Assembly (NCBI GenBank): GCA_963383645.1
Contig: OY726559.1
Location: forward strand, 125,637,721 to 125,701,720
From: Muscardinus avellanarius
Taxonomy: Eukaryota; Chordata; Mammalia; Rodentia; Gliridae
DNA length: 64,000 nucleotides
Reading direction: 5' to 3'
A program made the translations under genes and the position numbers. Positions 35,291 through 46,477 of the stretch are shown piece after piece (position 1 is the stretch's first letter; every line of letters starts with the position of its first letter). Under the pieces are notes generated by a model. It had not been told where the DNA came from, did no database searches, and saw only the letters and a program-made list of their open reading frames with translations.

Positions 35291-36919
35291 TAAAAAAAAT
35301 AAACAATATAATCCACAATTTCTGGTTTCAAATTACACTACAGAGTTACAGTATAAAAACAGCATGGTATTGGCACAAAAACAGACATACAGACCAGTGG
35401 AACAGAATAGAAGATACAGAAAGAAATCCACAAGCTTATAGCCGATTGATCTTCAACATAGTTGCCAGACACATACATTGGAGAAAAGACAGTCTCTTCA
35501 AAAAATGGTGCTGGAAAAGCTGATTATTCAGTTGTTGAAAAATGGAAGTAAAACCTTACTTCTTAATCTGCATAGGAGTCAACTCAAGATGTTTCACAGA
35601 CCTAGAAAATAGACCAGAGACTGTGAAGCTACTAGGGAGGGTATAGGCCCAACACTCCAACATAAAGACACAGGTAGAAACTTCCTCAACAAATTCCCCA
35701 AAGCCCAGGAAATCAAAATAAGAATTAAAGAATGTAAGACTTTACCCCTCCCCCCATAGAAATAACTGACAAGAAATGGGTATTTGAACTAAATAGACAC
35801 TTCACAAAAGAAGAGATACAAATGTTCAATAAATATGTGAAAAAATGTTCAACATCATTAGTAATTAGGAAGATGCAAATAAAAAGTACACTGAGATTCC
35901 ATTTAACCCAAATCAGAATGGCAATTATGAAGAAATCAGGAAACAATAAACATAGGCAAGGATGTAGGGAAATAGAAAATCTTATACATTGTTGATGGGA
36001 TTGTAAATTAGTTAATCTACTATGGAGATCAGTGTGGAGACTCCTCGGAAAACTGCAAATGGATCCATCATCTGATTCAGCTATATCACTCCTGGGTATC
36101 TTTCCAAAGGGCTCAAATCAGAGAACAACAGTAATATGCATATTCATATTCATAGCAGCACAATTCATAATAGCCAAATTATGAAGCCAACCTAGGTGTC
36201 CATCAACAGATGAATGGATTGCAAAATTATGGGATATTCACAAAATGGAATTCTACTCAGCAATCAAGAATGAAATTATGTCATTTTCAGGAAAATGGAA
36301 AGACCTGGAGGACATTATGGTAAATGAGATGAGCCAGTCACAGTGAGTGAAGGGTTCTATGTTTTCTCTAATATGGGAAACCTAGGGAGTAATTGGGATA
36401 CAAGAAGTACTCCAGATAATCGAAGAAAAACCAAAATAGCAGAAAAAGAAACCAAATAGTGGAGCCAGAGAGGCAGCCTAGGGGAAGGGAAGGGGGAAGA
36501 GTGAGGATCATTGAAGGCATTACTACCATCAGCTTTGTGTATATATGTGAAAATATTAATCTCAGTACTCTGTATTGGAAAGGGAGCAATAGAAAGAAAG
36601 GTGGAAGGGGACACCAAGTGCTGAGTGCACATATGCCACTGTGAACATGAATTACACTATGATGTGAGATTATAACTCATCAATAAAAGCATATAAAAAT
36701 TAATATTTTTTGAATGCTTACTGTCTATCAGGTTCTATGCTTGACAGAGAATAAAAAAGAAATTTAAAAAACAGACTCAGAATTCAATGGTAACCACTAT
36801 TAATTCCAAAAATTTTTAATGATAGTGACCTTTATTTGATGAGAGTTTGTTATATATAACCAATATCATCAGTTATAAAAGGTGACTAATTCATAAAAAA
36901 ATATTAAATAAATAAAACA

Positions 36920-37130
36920 GAGCCAGGAATGGTGGAAAAATGCCTGTAATCAATCCTATTACTTGGGAGGCTAAAATAGGAGGGTCACAGACTTGAGGCC
37001 AAGCTAAAAAACTTAGCAAGAGCCTGTTTCAAAATTTTAAAAATAATAATAAATTAGGGCTGGGGGTATAGCTCAAAGGTAGAATGCCTCTGGGTTCAAT
37101 CCCCTGCACCAAACAACAAACAAACAAAAA
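36920..37130 (+). mobile_element. B1-ID SINE (diverged)
   Basis: 'GAGCCAGGAATGGTGGAAAA', then 'GGCTGGGGGTATAGCTCAAA' and 'TTCAATCCCCTGCACC' with a CAAA tail. Confidence 0.85.
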
Positions 37131-37164
37131 TAAAAATAAGATATAGTCTTACACTCCCATGCAG

Positions 37165-37275
37165 CCCCATGAGGACAAGGAATTTTGTCTGTCTCACACA
37201 GACTATGTCCAGTACCTTGACCAGAACCTGAAATATTATATGTACTCATCAAGTATTTTTTAAGGAATTAATGAA
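37165..37275 (+). mobile_element. L2 3' end
   Basis: 'GGACAAGGAATTTTGTCTGT', 'CCTTGACCAGAACCTGAAA' and 'ACTCATCAAGTATTTTTTAA' follow the L2 3' consensus. Confidence 0.75.
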
Positions 37276-38845
37276 ACCCTTAACCCATTGGGAGGAAGTT
37301 AATTATATTGTACAAACTTTAATCAAGCAAATGTTTGAGAAATACTACCACTTTCTTCTAACAAACCTAGGGGTATGCATGCCTTACGGCCACTGAAAGA
37401 TGTTTTAGAGGAATTTGTAATTACAGGAATCGATGTCAGCGATACTTAGTCACAGGAACAGGTTAGGAAGCAGTATGCCTAGTGCAAGCTCATCCTCTTT
37501 TAGCCAAAATTCACATAGTATCTCTTTTTGGCAAATGGGTTTGGGGACAGTTTTATTTTGCCTTTTCTTTCATTCTTTCTCTTTTATTTCTTCTTTTTTC
37601 TTTTTCTTTTTTTTTTTTACTACAATGACCATATGTTATTTTCCTAGTCACATTTTCCAACATCATTCTAAAAGAAAGATTATTTTCAGTTTTCATTTCA
37701 AGTCTATTTAAGCCCCTCTATTTAGCTATAAAAATAGCAGAAACTCTGTCTTTGAAGAGAAGATAGGACAACTTCGTGAGGCTGGTATTTTACACCATGT
37801 CTGAGAAAAGAGATGGCTACAGCTCTCATGAATCAATTCCAGTGTCAGAGCCCATTGTGAGATTTTAACTCTGCGAAGGCCACCTCGCCAGGTAGGAAAG
37901 ATGATGGACCCACAATTAAAAGGATCATTCTTGTATCCCAGGAGAATTAAGCCACTAAAATTCATTTTATTTTAATTATTTATATTTCAATAGATTCTAA
38001 AACTAGAATTGTACCAAACAAAATCAGGAATAGGTAACACTTTCTTTTAATGATATATTTTTTTCCTCTGTGTCTTTCTCACCTAGGAAAAAGGTTTAAC
38101 TAGGATTTCAAAGCCTGACCTGGCTGTCTTTTTTGGGAGTTTGGCAGCTGTAGAATTTGGGTGTCTGTGTGCCAGCAATGTGTTAGGATAATCACCCACT
38201 GAAGGATTTTAGCACATTATGTTTCCCCAGAAGCCTTTGTCTAAAAAGGTAATTTATGACCTGGTTCAGGAATCTAGTCTTTACAAAACAGTAAATTCAC
38301 ACTTGCACTGGACTTCAAAGCTGCCATTAGGAGCCTCAGTAGCAGAAGGCATCCTGCAGCTGAGAGCCAGATCAACAGATAAGTGAGTTTTTAATGATTT
38401 CTTTCAGGCAGGCTGAGAAGGAGACAGGGCTGATGGCCACTGCAGCATTTGGCCATTCTGGTTGCAAACATTCTGCCCTAAAAGTGAGTCATTTTGACAG
38501 CGTAGAACCATTTTATTTGCTCTTTTCAGAAATAGGGACCTGGAGAATTGGGGAAGGATAAAGAAACAATCAAGAGGTTCCCAAGGGAAGGTCAGCCACT
38601 CCAGTTTCTGGCAGAGTCTGCTGGGATGCCAGTGGAAGGCCACTCCCCAACCCAACTGGCCCAAATCCAAAGGTTCCTCTCTTGAAAGAAGGAGGTAAGA
38701 ATAGGATGAGTGTCTCAGTGTCTCCAGCTGGCTCAACAGATTCTTGGGGCCAAGGGCATCTTTCCACACACAAATCTTGTATAAACCTAGATTAGATATT
38801 CCAGAGTAGTCTGTTTATGGCTTGCATATTAATTACCAGGAATGA

Positions 38846-38886
<41 letters not shown>

Positions 38887-38946
38887 CCAAACCTGTTGTG
38901 TCAATTACCAGGCCTAAAGATTATAATTTTTTCTTCTTTCTTCATT
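37276..38946. other. Unique non-coding sequence
   Basis: Contains a T-rich tract near 37575-37620 and a pure (CA)n at 38848-38883. Open frames of 70 to 120 codons at 38404-38773 on the minus strand show no domain. Confidence 0.4.
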
Positions 38947-38950
38947 TCTT

Positions 38951-39024
38951 GGTGCTGGGAATCAATCCCAGGGCCATGTGCATGATAGGCAAGTGCTCAA
39001 CCACTGAGCTATACCTCCCAGTCG
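38951..39024 (-). mobile_element. ID element
   Basis: Complement of ID: 'GGTGCTGGGAATCAATCCC', 'GGCAAGTGCTCAACCACTG', 'AGCTATACCTCCCAG'. Confidence 0.9.
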
Positions 39025-39149
39025 CTAGGAATTAGAATCTTTAACCAAGAGTTCAAATCATTCTTATGAACACCAAGTTTTAGAAACTCTGCTTAGGATA
39101 AAAATAGAAAGGCAAAGAATAAGATTTTTCAGTCTCAAGACTTTGTGAT

Positions 39150-39300
39150 GAGTAAGGCTCAGGATCAAATCTAGGAGCCACCTTTTAGAAGCCATGTGCA
39201 CTTGGACAAGTGTCTTAACTATTCAAATCCTTGGCTGAGTGGTAAATGAAAAGGAAGACATGCCTCCTAGTTTTGTAGTGAGGAGTAACTTCCACCTCTG
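39150..39300 (+). mobile_element. MIR fragment
   Basis: 'GTGCACTTGGACAAGTGTCT' followed by 'TTGGCTGAGTGGTAAATGAA' matches the MIR middle. Diverged. Confidence 0.6.
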
Positions 39301-40280
39301 AAGATGTGGCCTGCTGGCCCTTCTGGATTATTTAGGATTCTCTTCTTCCTGTCTGGGTCTCTACCTTTTGTTTCCATGCTGCCAATTGGTAGAAACAGAA
39401 GAAAGCAAAGAAGAAGTGATAAAGTTCATCTTTCCTGATGGCTCCGTGTTCCAGCCCCCATGAAAACATCTGTCTTCCATGTGAGACACAGCATGTCTAC
39501 AGTAGCTACACTGTTGCCATTTTCTTCTGTTTTTAGGCAGCAGAAACCATTTTCTAAGTAAAATCTTTCTTAACCCATCATATATTAATCAGACATCTTT
39601 CTAAATACAGATGCTCCGTGTGAAGCCCAAGCAGGCTCTACCTTTGAGTTTCCTTGCGCCCCTCCACCCGACCCCTGGGAACCCCCAAAGCCCTCAAGGC
39701 CCCTCTTTTGGGCATCATCCTCAGCAGAATGGAGGGAAAGAGCGTTGTGTCTGGGGTGGAGATGAAATGCAAAGTGGAGAGTGAGAACTCACTGGTTTCA
39801 TGGTGGCAGAGAATAGGTGGCATGAGAGGAGAGCCAGTTTTCAGGGAGATAGCGGTGAGTCTGGTTTCTGATACATTTAGTTTGGAATTCCGTAGATGGC
39901 TAGTAAGTGAGGTTGCCTCCCCAGATACTGGAAATCCACACCCAAGAGCTGAGGTCTAGCAGTGTGCCATCTGCTCCAGTCTGAGATTCCTAAACAGCTG
40001 CCATGTGGAATTAGCTGAGAGCTTTAAACATAAAAGGTGCCTGCTTCTTTCCTCTGGATTTTAATGTGATGAATCAGGGCTGCAGCCTGGCATTCGGATA
40101 TTTTCATCTCTCCCGAGTGATCCCACTGTTCAGCTAGATGTGGGACCCACTGCTCTTCACGTGGAATAAAAGACTGGTCCTTCTTATAGGCACGACCATG
40201 CAGATAAGAGGAAGCTGTACTCAGTATCTAAATCTTGAAATATAAACTCATAGTGATTTAACTGTTAATTTTCATTGCTA
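39300..40280. other. Unique non-coding sequence
   Basis: No recognised repeat. The open frame at 39654-39959 (101 codons) has no domain. Confidence 0.4.
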
Positions 40281-40284
40281 GTAA

Positions 40285-40735
40285 TTGGTATTCATTTCCT
40301 ACGGTTGCTGTATCAAATTACCACTAACTTACGGGCCTAAAGCACGGAAGTATTTTCTCTCACACTTGTGGAGGACAGAAGTCTGAAATCAGTGTCACTG
40401 GGTTGAAATTAGGGTGTTGTCAAGGCTGTTCTTCCAAAGGCTTTGCAGAAAAGTCCCTTGGCTTTCCCAGCTGGGTTCTGGGAGCTTTGGCTTCCTGACC
40501 GTGGCATCTCTTTAGTTTCTGTATACTCTTTCTTTGTGTGTACATCTCCCTCTGCCTCCCTCTGACAAAGACACATATGACTGCACCTAGGGCCCACTTG
40601 GATAGTTGAAAATAATCTTTGATCTATGCATACCTGCGATGTCTTTTCTTGCCATATAAAGTAACATTCACAGAACCCAGGGATTTGGACCTGACACCTC
40701 CGGGAGACTCTTATTCAATCTACCACTGTCATCCT
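40285..40735 (-). mobile_element. MLT1-type MaLR LTR
   Basis: Plus-strand landmarks 'GTATCAAATTACCACTAACT', 'GGAGGACAGAAGTCTGAAAT' and 'GGATTTGGACCTGACACCT' are the complement of an old MLT1 LTR. Confidence 0.75.
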
Positions 40736-41249
40736 TCAAGGTTTATGCTCACTCCACATGTAAAATAAATTCACCTCCAAAATAAATCAATATCCTTGAA
40801 AGTCTCAACTGATTACAGCATAAACTCATATCCAAAATCCCATCTAAACATTATGAGTTCAAAATTCCCGAACTCATCATCTAAATTATGTTCATTTCTA
40901 AGTATCACTCATCCTGGGGCAAAATTTCTCTCCATTACAGAAGAGGAATTATGCTTTTATTATGTAGTGGTGTAACTGGCTCAGGTTAATAGACCTTCCA
41001 TTCTGAAAGAAGAAAATGGACAGAAGACAGAAGAATGCTATCACTGTTTCCAAGCAATTAAAAAATTCAGCAGAAAACTACACTAGTTGTTAAGAACTAG
41101 AAATAATACCTCTGTGCTGAACACTCCCCTTTGGGCTCATGGCTTTATCTTTTGGGCCTGAGACCCCACCCTAAGGTCATTCTTCCTTTTTCTTGAAAGG
41201 AAGCACACATTTTCAGCTGAGTGGTTAGATCAGCATGTTTACTGCTTGT

Positions 41250-41745
41250 GATGGTTAATTTTGGTTGTCAACTTGACTGGATCAAGTGATGCCTAGAAAA
41301 CTGGTAAACAACATATTTGGGTGTGTCTGAGAGAGTGTTTCCAGAGGTAATTGGTATGAGAGCCGGGGAACTGAGGGGAGAGACTTCCCTGAATGTGGAT
41401 GACACCATGCAATAGGCTAGGGGCCCAATGAAACAAAGAGTGAAAGAAGGGGTAAGTTCCTCCATACATTAAACTGGGCTCTTCCAGAGTGGGTGTGGTT
41501 TTGTGCTCCCATCACCCGTGGATATCAGGCTCTAATTCTGCAGCTGTTGAATGTGGACTCACATCAATGACTCTCCAGGGATCTCTGGGGCTGCATCATT
41601 GGTCCCTCTTATTCTGAGCCTCCAGGGATGATAAACTACTGGTTTACCTGTTTCTACCACCTGCACATGGTCATGATGGGACTATGCAGCCTCTGATCAT
41701 GTAAGCCATTTTAATAAATTTCTTCTTATAATTATGTATAATATA
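41250..41745 (+). mobile_element. Old LTR, probably ERVL/MaLR-related
   Basis: Starts 'GATGGTTAATTTTGGTTGTC' with 'AACTTGACTGGATCAAG' and contains AATAAA in 'TTTTAATAAATTTCTTC' near 41710. The start matches a common mammalian LTR family, but I cannot name the subfamily. Confidence 0.55.
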
Positions 41746-41925
41746 TTTTCTTTCCCACTTGGGAACACTGACTTATAAAATACCTAGAATTCTGAGAATT
41801 CAAAAGGCCTCCTTCATTTCATCCCATCATTTTCAATCCAGTGTTTCTGCTGATATAACAGACTCAGCATCCTTGTAGATCTTGAAGACATATCATGAGG
41901 ATTCATGCTATAGAGAATCCCCTTG

Positions 41926-42120
41926 AGCTGGGTGTGATGGCCCATGCTTGTAATCTCAGCTTTTGGGAGGCTGAGACAGGAGGACTGAGGTTGGCAAACA
42001 GCTTAGTGAGGCCCTTTGCAACTCAGTGAGACCCTGTTTCAAAATAAAGAATAAAAAATAGGGATGGGGGTGTAGCTTAGAGGTAGAATGCCCCTGGGTT
42101 CCTTCTCCAGTATTAAAAAA

Positions 42121-42186
<66 letters not shown>
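41926..42186 (+). mobile_element. B1-ID SINE with (GA)n tail
   Basis: 'GCTGGGTGTGATGGCCCATG' to 'CTTCTCCAGTATT', then A-run and about 30 GA units (42125-42186). The flanks AGAGAATCCC and AGAGAATTCC suggest a duplication. Confidence 0.9.
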
Positions 42187-42191
<5 letters not shown>

Positions 42192-42424
42192 CCTATAGAT
42201 CTTTCTTGGGTCCATGAGTCACACATTCTCTTTAAAGAGCCCTTATGTGAATAAATATTTTGATATTTGATCACTCCAAAGTATGAACAAAAGGTTTTCT
42301 AGACACATCCTTGGTTTTCTTCTCAGTGAATGTTTTCCTGACAGTGGATCTCCTAATTTTAGCAACTTTGTGAAAACTGGACAGGCTGAGAATTTCCTAA
42401 ATTATCAGCTGCTAGTTACTTTTT

Positions 42425-42626
42425 TTTTTGTCCTAGAGGTTAAATCCAGAAGTATTCTACCTTCCAGCCCTACCCCCAGCCTTTTAAAATTGTATTTATT
42501 TTGAAACAGGGTTGTATTAAGTTGCTGAGGGTCTCACTAAGTTGCCAAAGCTGGCCTTGAACCCACAGTCCTCCTATCTTAGCTTCCCAAGTACTGGGAT
42601 TAAGGGGTGCACCACTATGCCTGGCT
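42425..42626 (-). mobile_element. B1-ID SINE with TSD
   Basis: 'GTCCTAGAGGTTAAATCCAG' to 'CACCACTATGCCTGGCT'. The duplication TGCTAGTTACTTTTT flanks it (42410-42424 and 42627-42641), marking a mid-age insertion. Confidence 0.92.
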
Positions 42627-42641
42627 TGCTAGTTACTTTTT

Positions 42642-43375
42642 GCTTAATACTTATTCTCTCATTGTATTTTTTCTCTTTTATTATACTGTATACAGCAAGA
42701 AGAAACCAGGGCGCACCTCCAACACTTTTATTGGACATTGCATCTGCTAAAGGTATTAAGACATGGATATCTTTTTGGGGAGCTGGCATTACTCAGCTTT
42801 ATGTACCATAAAATATAATTATTATTCTGTATGTGTAAGTCAAACTGTGGTTGTGGTTGTTATTGGAAACATCATTCATTTATGCAGCAAAAGGCAGATT
42901 CAGTTACTGTGAATGATTCCAGGTAACGATGACCAGGGTTGTTATGTTATTTAGCCATAACCACACAGCAAGTTTATCATGTGTGGTATTGACTTACATT
43001 ATAAACTCCCCACTAGAGAACACGAAATTACTTCATATTGTAAAAACCACTAAAATCCTTGACTCACATATGTACAATATAGCAAAACAACTGAAGGAAA
43101 GTCACAGTTTAGGATAGATAGGTGAAAAATGCAAATGGTTACATGGCCCAAAGATTAATTTGCTTATGTCCAAATGTCTGTGTGGGGCACTCCTGTGATC
43201 CAGGGATTAAAAAAGGAGGCACAATCTCTGCTGCTGCACACCTGAGAGCCAAATACACACTGCTCACCACACAACTGAGTCTGTCTTCTTAAAGAAATGT
43301 CTTCTTTTACATCAAGGCCAAAAATAACATCTACGTTCTCCATTGTAGCCTTGAGTTAGAAGAGTGAAAGACAGA
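42642..43375. other. Unique non-coding sequence
   Basis: No recognisable gene or repeat. Confidence 0.4.
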
Positions 43376-43470
43376 TCCAGGAAGAACAGCTTGTATCTCT
43401 GTACCAAACTTGCAGGGAGAACTGTCTTTAACTCTTCCAGGAAGAACTGTCTTTAACTCTTCAAAGTTGG
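43376..43470. repeat. Local tandem duplication with a 31-bp templated copy
   Basis: 'CCAGGAAGAA...CTGTCTTTAACTCTT' occurs twice in tandem (43376-43437 and 43437-43462). The first copy is interrupted by a 31-bp segment (43387-43417) that is identical to 43833-43863, about 446 bp downstream. Confidence 0.85.
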
Positions 43471-43740
43471 GCTCTTTAGTCCCATTCTGCCAATGGGACA
43501 AGAGATGCAGAAGGACTTGTGTTGCCTGCTCAGGGTTACACAGGCCGTCACTGGGGGACACAGAATTTGTTTCCCAGTAGTACAACTCTATGTGCTCATT
43601 AGATGCTTATACAAACTCTCAAAATGGCAATAACTTCCATCTTACAAAAGAGGAAACTGAGGTTCAGAGGGTAGACTAATAACAGAAGGCCCCACAACTA
43701 CTAGGATCTGGGATCTGATCTCTAGTCTCCCAGGCTCCAA
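43470..43740 (+). mobile_element. MIR fragments
   Basis: 'CCCATTCTGCCAATGGGACA' and 'CAGGGTTACACAGGCCGTC' (about 43475-43560), then 'CATCTTACAAAAGAGGAAAC' with 'TGAGGTTCAGAGGG' (about 43640-43680), are two MIR-like cores in the same orientation. Confidence 0.6.
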
Positions 43741-44124
43741 GGCTCCCTCTCACTTTCCAGTGTAACATAATGCCTCTGAAGGGCAAAGCTCCTGGGAGCT
43801 GATATTGCTGACCTTTCCAGTTCTCTAGAAGGCAGCTTGTATCTCTGTACCAAACTTGCAGGGCTTGGAGAGAAGGAGCTGGTTTATGCTGTCCTTTGGG
43901 CAGAAATAGGCTTGCTATCCCCTTCCTAGGGAAGTATGGGATAGTCCACAAAAAATGTCAGACATACAAAAGCAGCATTAGTGTAACTTGGGAGTCCTTG
44001 AACAAATGACCCAAACTTACTGGCATTTACAATCATCTAACTGGACTTTAGATATATCTTTGGTGCAAGAAGTAGTCTCCTGGGGGAGGGGAAGCTGGCT
44101 GGATGCAAATCAAATGGTGGAGAG

Positions 44125-44330
44125 GTCAGCTCTATAGGCTCTGGAATCCATGACTTTGGCTACAGTTCCCAGCTTGTCCTTTATCCTTTGGTGACCTGGG
44201 ATACAATATTCAGCCTCCTATATAGAATAGAGGTGATTCTAGTACCAGCTGCATTGGGTTTTATAAAATTTAAATGAGAAAATGAGATACTATATGCAAA
44301 GTGTTTATCTGGTGCTGGGCTCATAGTGAG
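44125..44330 (+). mobile_element. MIR element (diverged)
   Basis: 'GGCTCTGGAATCCATGACTT' and 'GGTGACCTGGGATACAATAT', followed by an 'ATAGAATAGAGGTGATTCTA' block and 'GTGCTGGGCTCATAG', follow MIR order. Confidence 0.65.
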
Positions 44331-44373
44331 CAAACCAATACATTGGCCATGATGATCAATATTGGCAAACCTG

Positions 44374-44389
44374 ACTTCCGGGAAGATGG
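44374..44389 (+). promoter_or_regulatory. ETS-like plus YY1-like motif at element start (copy E)
   Basis: The first 16 bases hold ACTTCCGG (complement of the ETS core CCGGAAGT) immediately followed by AAGATGG (YY1 core). Human L1 has a YY1 site at the same place, where it positions transcription initiation. A promoter role here is inferred from that analogy. Confidence 0.6.
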
Positions 44390-44637
44390 TGACTGAGAAA
44401 AGTGGGGCTTAAGAGCCCCACTAACAACCAATCTCTATTACCACAAAATCAGCGCCTTTCATAGCCAGAAAACACCATCACCAGAGAAACAAAAAAATGT
44501 AATTACAAGGGACAGAGAAAAAGAGGGCTGGAAAAACGGGACACCAGAAAGAAACCAGACTGCAGTGCTGCAGCCAGAGCCGTGGCGCGGAACGGCAGGC
44601 ACCATCTTTCCTTGCAGCGTCAGCCCCAGAGAGGAGG

Positions 44638-45070
44638 GGGACTCAGAACGGAGCTCAGAGACACAGAGAAGATACGCCGGCCTCACGCCCGAGGATGCGG
44701 CAGCAGCACCTTACTGCCAGTGGCAGCAGCGAGTTCACCAGACGGCTACGGCTACAGACCAATGCACTCAACAGCCCACCAGGCTCCAGAGAGAAGCGGA
44801 TGACAGCGAGCCGAGGTGAGCCGCTGCGGAACAGCCAGGCGGGATTCGGCAGATTTTTCCACGCAGGGAGCATCTTAAGCTCCCAGTGGCTGGGTTTAGC
44901 ACACCCTGCAGGGACTCAGAGTGGAGCTCAAAACCAGAGAAGAAATACGCCAGCCTCACGGCCGAGGGCGTGGCAGCGGCGCCATATTGTCACTGGCAGC
45001 AGCAGCAGTGAATTCACCGAGTCCACGACAGCTCCATCACTGCACTCAACAACAGTGAGTCAAATTGCGG
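44638..45070 (+). repeat. Two-unit tandem 5' UTR repeat (copy E)
   Basis: A unit starting GGGACTCAGAACGGAGCTCA (44638) recurs as GGGACTCAGAGTGGAGCTCA (44911), 273 bases later. Both contain the blocks 'CGCCGGCCTCACGCCCGAGG' / 'CGCCAGCCTCACGGCCGAGG', GCGGCAGCAGC-like and GGCAGCAGC. The layout recalls promoter monomers of rodent L1s. Confidence 0.8.
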
Positions 45071-45345
45071 CCCCTAGAGGAGAAATCCCAGTACTGCACT
45101 CCCAGGGACTTGACCCAGTGGGGGTGGCGGTGGCAGAGATATCACACCATAGGAGAACGCCCAACCTGACACCCCCCATAGTCTAAAGCAGCCTCTATCG
45201 ACTCCCTGGGTCGGAGACTCTGTGATGCAACCTAGTAAAGGAGTAGTGGGGTCTGAGATACCACAGACTCGAGATCCAGAGCACCTTAAGTGAAGTCGTA
45301 GTGACTCAAGGGAAGAACCCAGAGAAGGCACAAACTTCCGAAATC

Positions 45346-46261
45346 ATGGGAAAGAGGAATAACACTGGAGCAATGAATGTCCACAACCCCACAACATCAG
45401 AACCTGATAAAACAGAAATTCAGAGATTTCTAGAAGATCAAATCAGGAAAATAACGGTAGAAATAATAGAGGTGTTTCAAAAAGAATTCAGAGAGAGCCA
45501 AAAAGAGATAAAGGATGCAATTAATGAAGTAAAGGCCTCAATTCAAAGTACAAACAACTGATTAGACCACATGGAGAATAGAATCTCGCTCCTAGAAGAT
45601 GATCACTCCAAAAATGAATGCATAGTTTCTAATCTAGAAAAAAATACCCGAAAGCAGGAATCTGACATTGAAGAAATATGGGCCCATTTTAAGAGAGCTA
45701 ACCTAAGAATAATTGGAATAGAGGAGGGAAAAGAAGATGAAAGCAAAGGGATCAACAATATCTTCAAGGAAGTAATAGCAGAAAAATTTCCAAACAGAGC
45801 AAGAGGTTGATACACAGGTCCAGGAAACTTATAGAACTCCCTTTAGACAGGATTGGAGAAGAGGATCCCCACGCCACATAATTGTCAAAATGACCAATGT
45901 GGAAGCCAAGCAGAGATTCTTAAAGGCAACAAAAACAAAGGGCCAAGTGACATTCAGAGGCAAACCAATTAGAATCACTCCAGACTTCCCAAACCAAGTC
46001 ATGAGAGCCAGAAGGGCTTGGAGTAACATATTCCAAACTCTGAAAGAAAACAACTTCCAGCCAAAAATTTCCTACCCAGCAAAACTTTCTATCAAATTAG
46101 ATGGAGAAATAAGAAGCGTCCATGACAAACAGAAACTGAAGGAGTTTATGTCTTCAAAACCAGCGCTAGAGAAAATACTCAAAGAGATTAACTACAAAGA
46201 AGAAATAGATAACACACACCAGAACCAGAGAAACAAGATTCTCCATCGAACAGACAACTAA
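45346..46261 (+). pseudogene. L1 ORF1 (RNA-binding chaperone), copy E, two lesions
   Basis: The L1 ORF1 protein is an RNA-binding, trimerising chaperone that packages element RNA in a cytoplasmic particle. ATG at 45346. The N-terminus starts MGKRNNTGAMNVHNP, and about 45420-45680 is coiled-coil-like (charged heptads, 'MENRISLLEDDHSKNE'). The RRM and C-terminal domain follow, with 'RHIIVKMTNVEAKQRFLKAT', 'GKPIRITPDF' and 'NFQPKISYPAKLS'. The stop TAA is at 46259-46261. Two private lesions break it: a TGA at about 45559-45561, where the sister copy has CGA, and a 2-base loss near 45796-45800. Without them it is 305 codons, somewhat shorter than the 338 residues of human ORF1p. From 45890 to the stop, 119 of 123 residues match the sister copy. 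Confidence 0.92.
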
Positions 46262-46477
46262 GATTGGTTATCTGTGGAGATTCATTATTTATGTTAGTCT
46301 TTTACCTATCTCTAAATTGTATTGTTTGCTTTTATTGTTGTTAATTTTTAGGATTTCTAGTTGGAATATTAATATACCTTCAGATATAGCATTTGGAAAT
46401 ATTTTATCCTATTATATCAGTAACTTTTAACTCTTTACATTGTCTTGGATATACAATTTTTATTTTTTTATTTTTTA
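46262..46477 (+). other. AT-rich spacer of the composite element (copy E)
   Basis: About 215 bp after the ORF1 stop, shared with the second copy. I recognise no L1 sense sequence or other family in it. No open frame of note. Confidence 0.6.

Larger units (their letters stand above)
31817..36696 (+). mobile_element. Old L1 (copy D) with both ends and TSD but no RT core
   Basis: A plus-strand L1 that is complete at both ends. It starts near 'CAAGATGGTAGAATAGGGG', a 5' end with a YY1-like AAGATGG core, and has a 5' UTR to about 33320. ORF1 relics follow at 33322-34350 and the ORF2 endonuclease domain at 34385-35290. The sequence then jumps near 35290-35320 to the ORF2 C-terminus (35320-36330). 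A G/purine-rich 3' UTR tract lies near 36475-36510 and the end near 36696. The flanks AAATTGATATTTACTGAAT and AAATTAATATTTTTTGAAT (31798-31816, 36697-36715) match at 16 of 19 positions and look like an aged duplication. A SINE is inserted at 33881. Confidence 0.8.

Noticed and set aside
44459..45331. Overlapping open frames up to 163 codons on both strands in the GC-rich region.
   Set aside because: This is the 5' UTR of the composite L1 element. The frames are by-products of GC richness and are not shared intact by the second copy.
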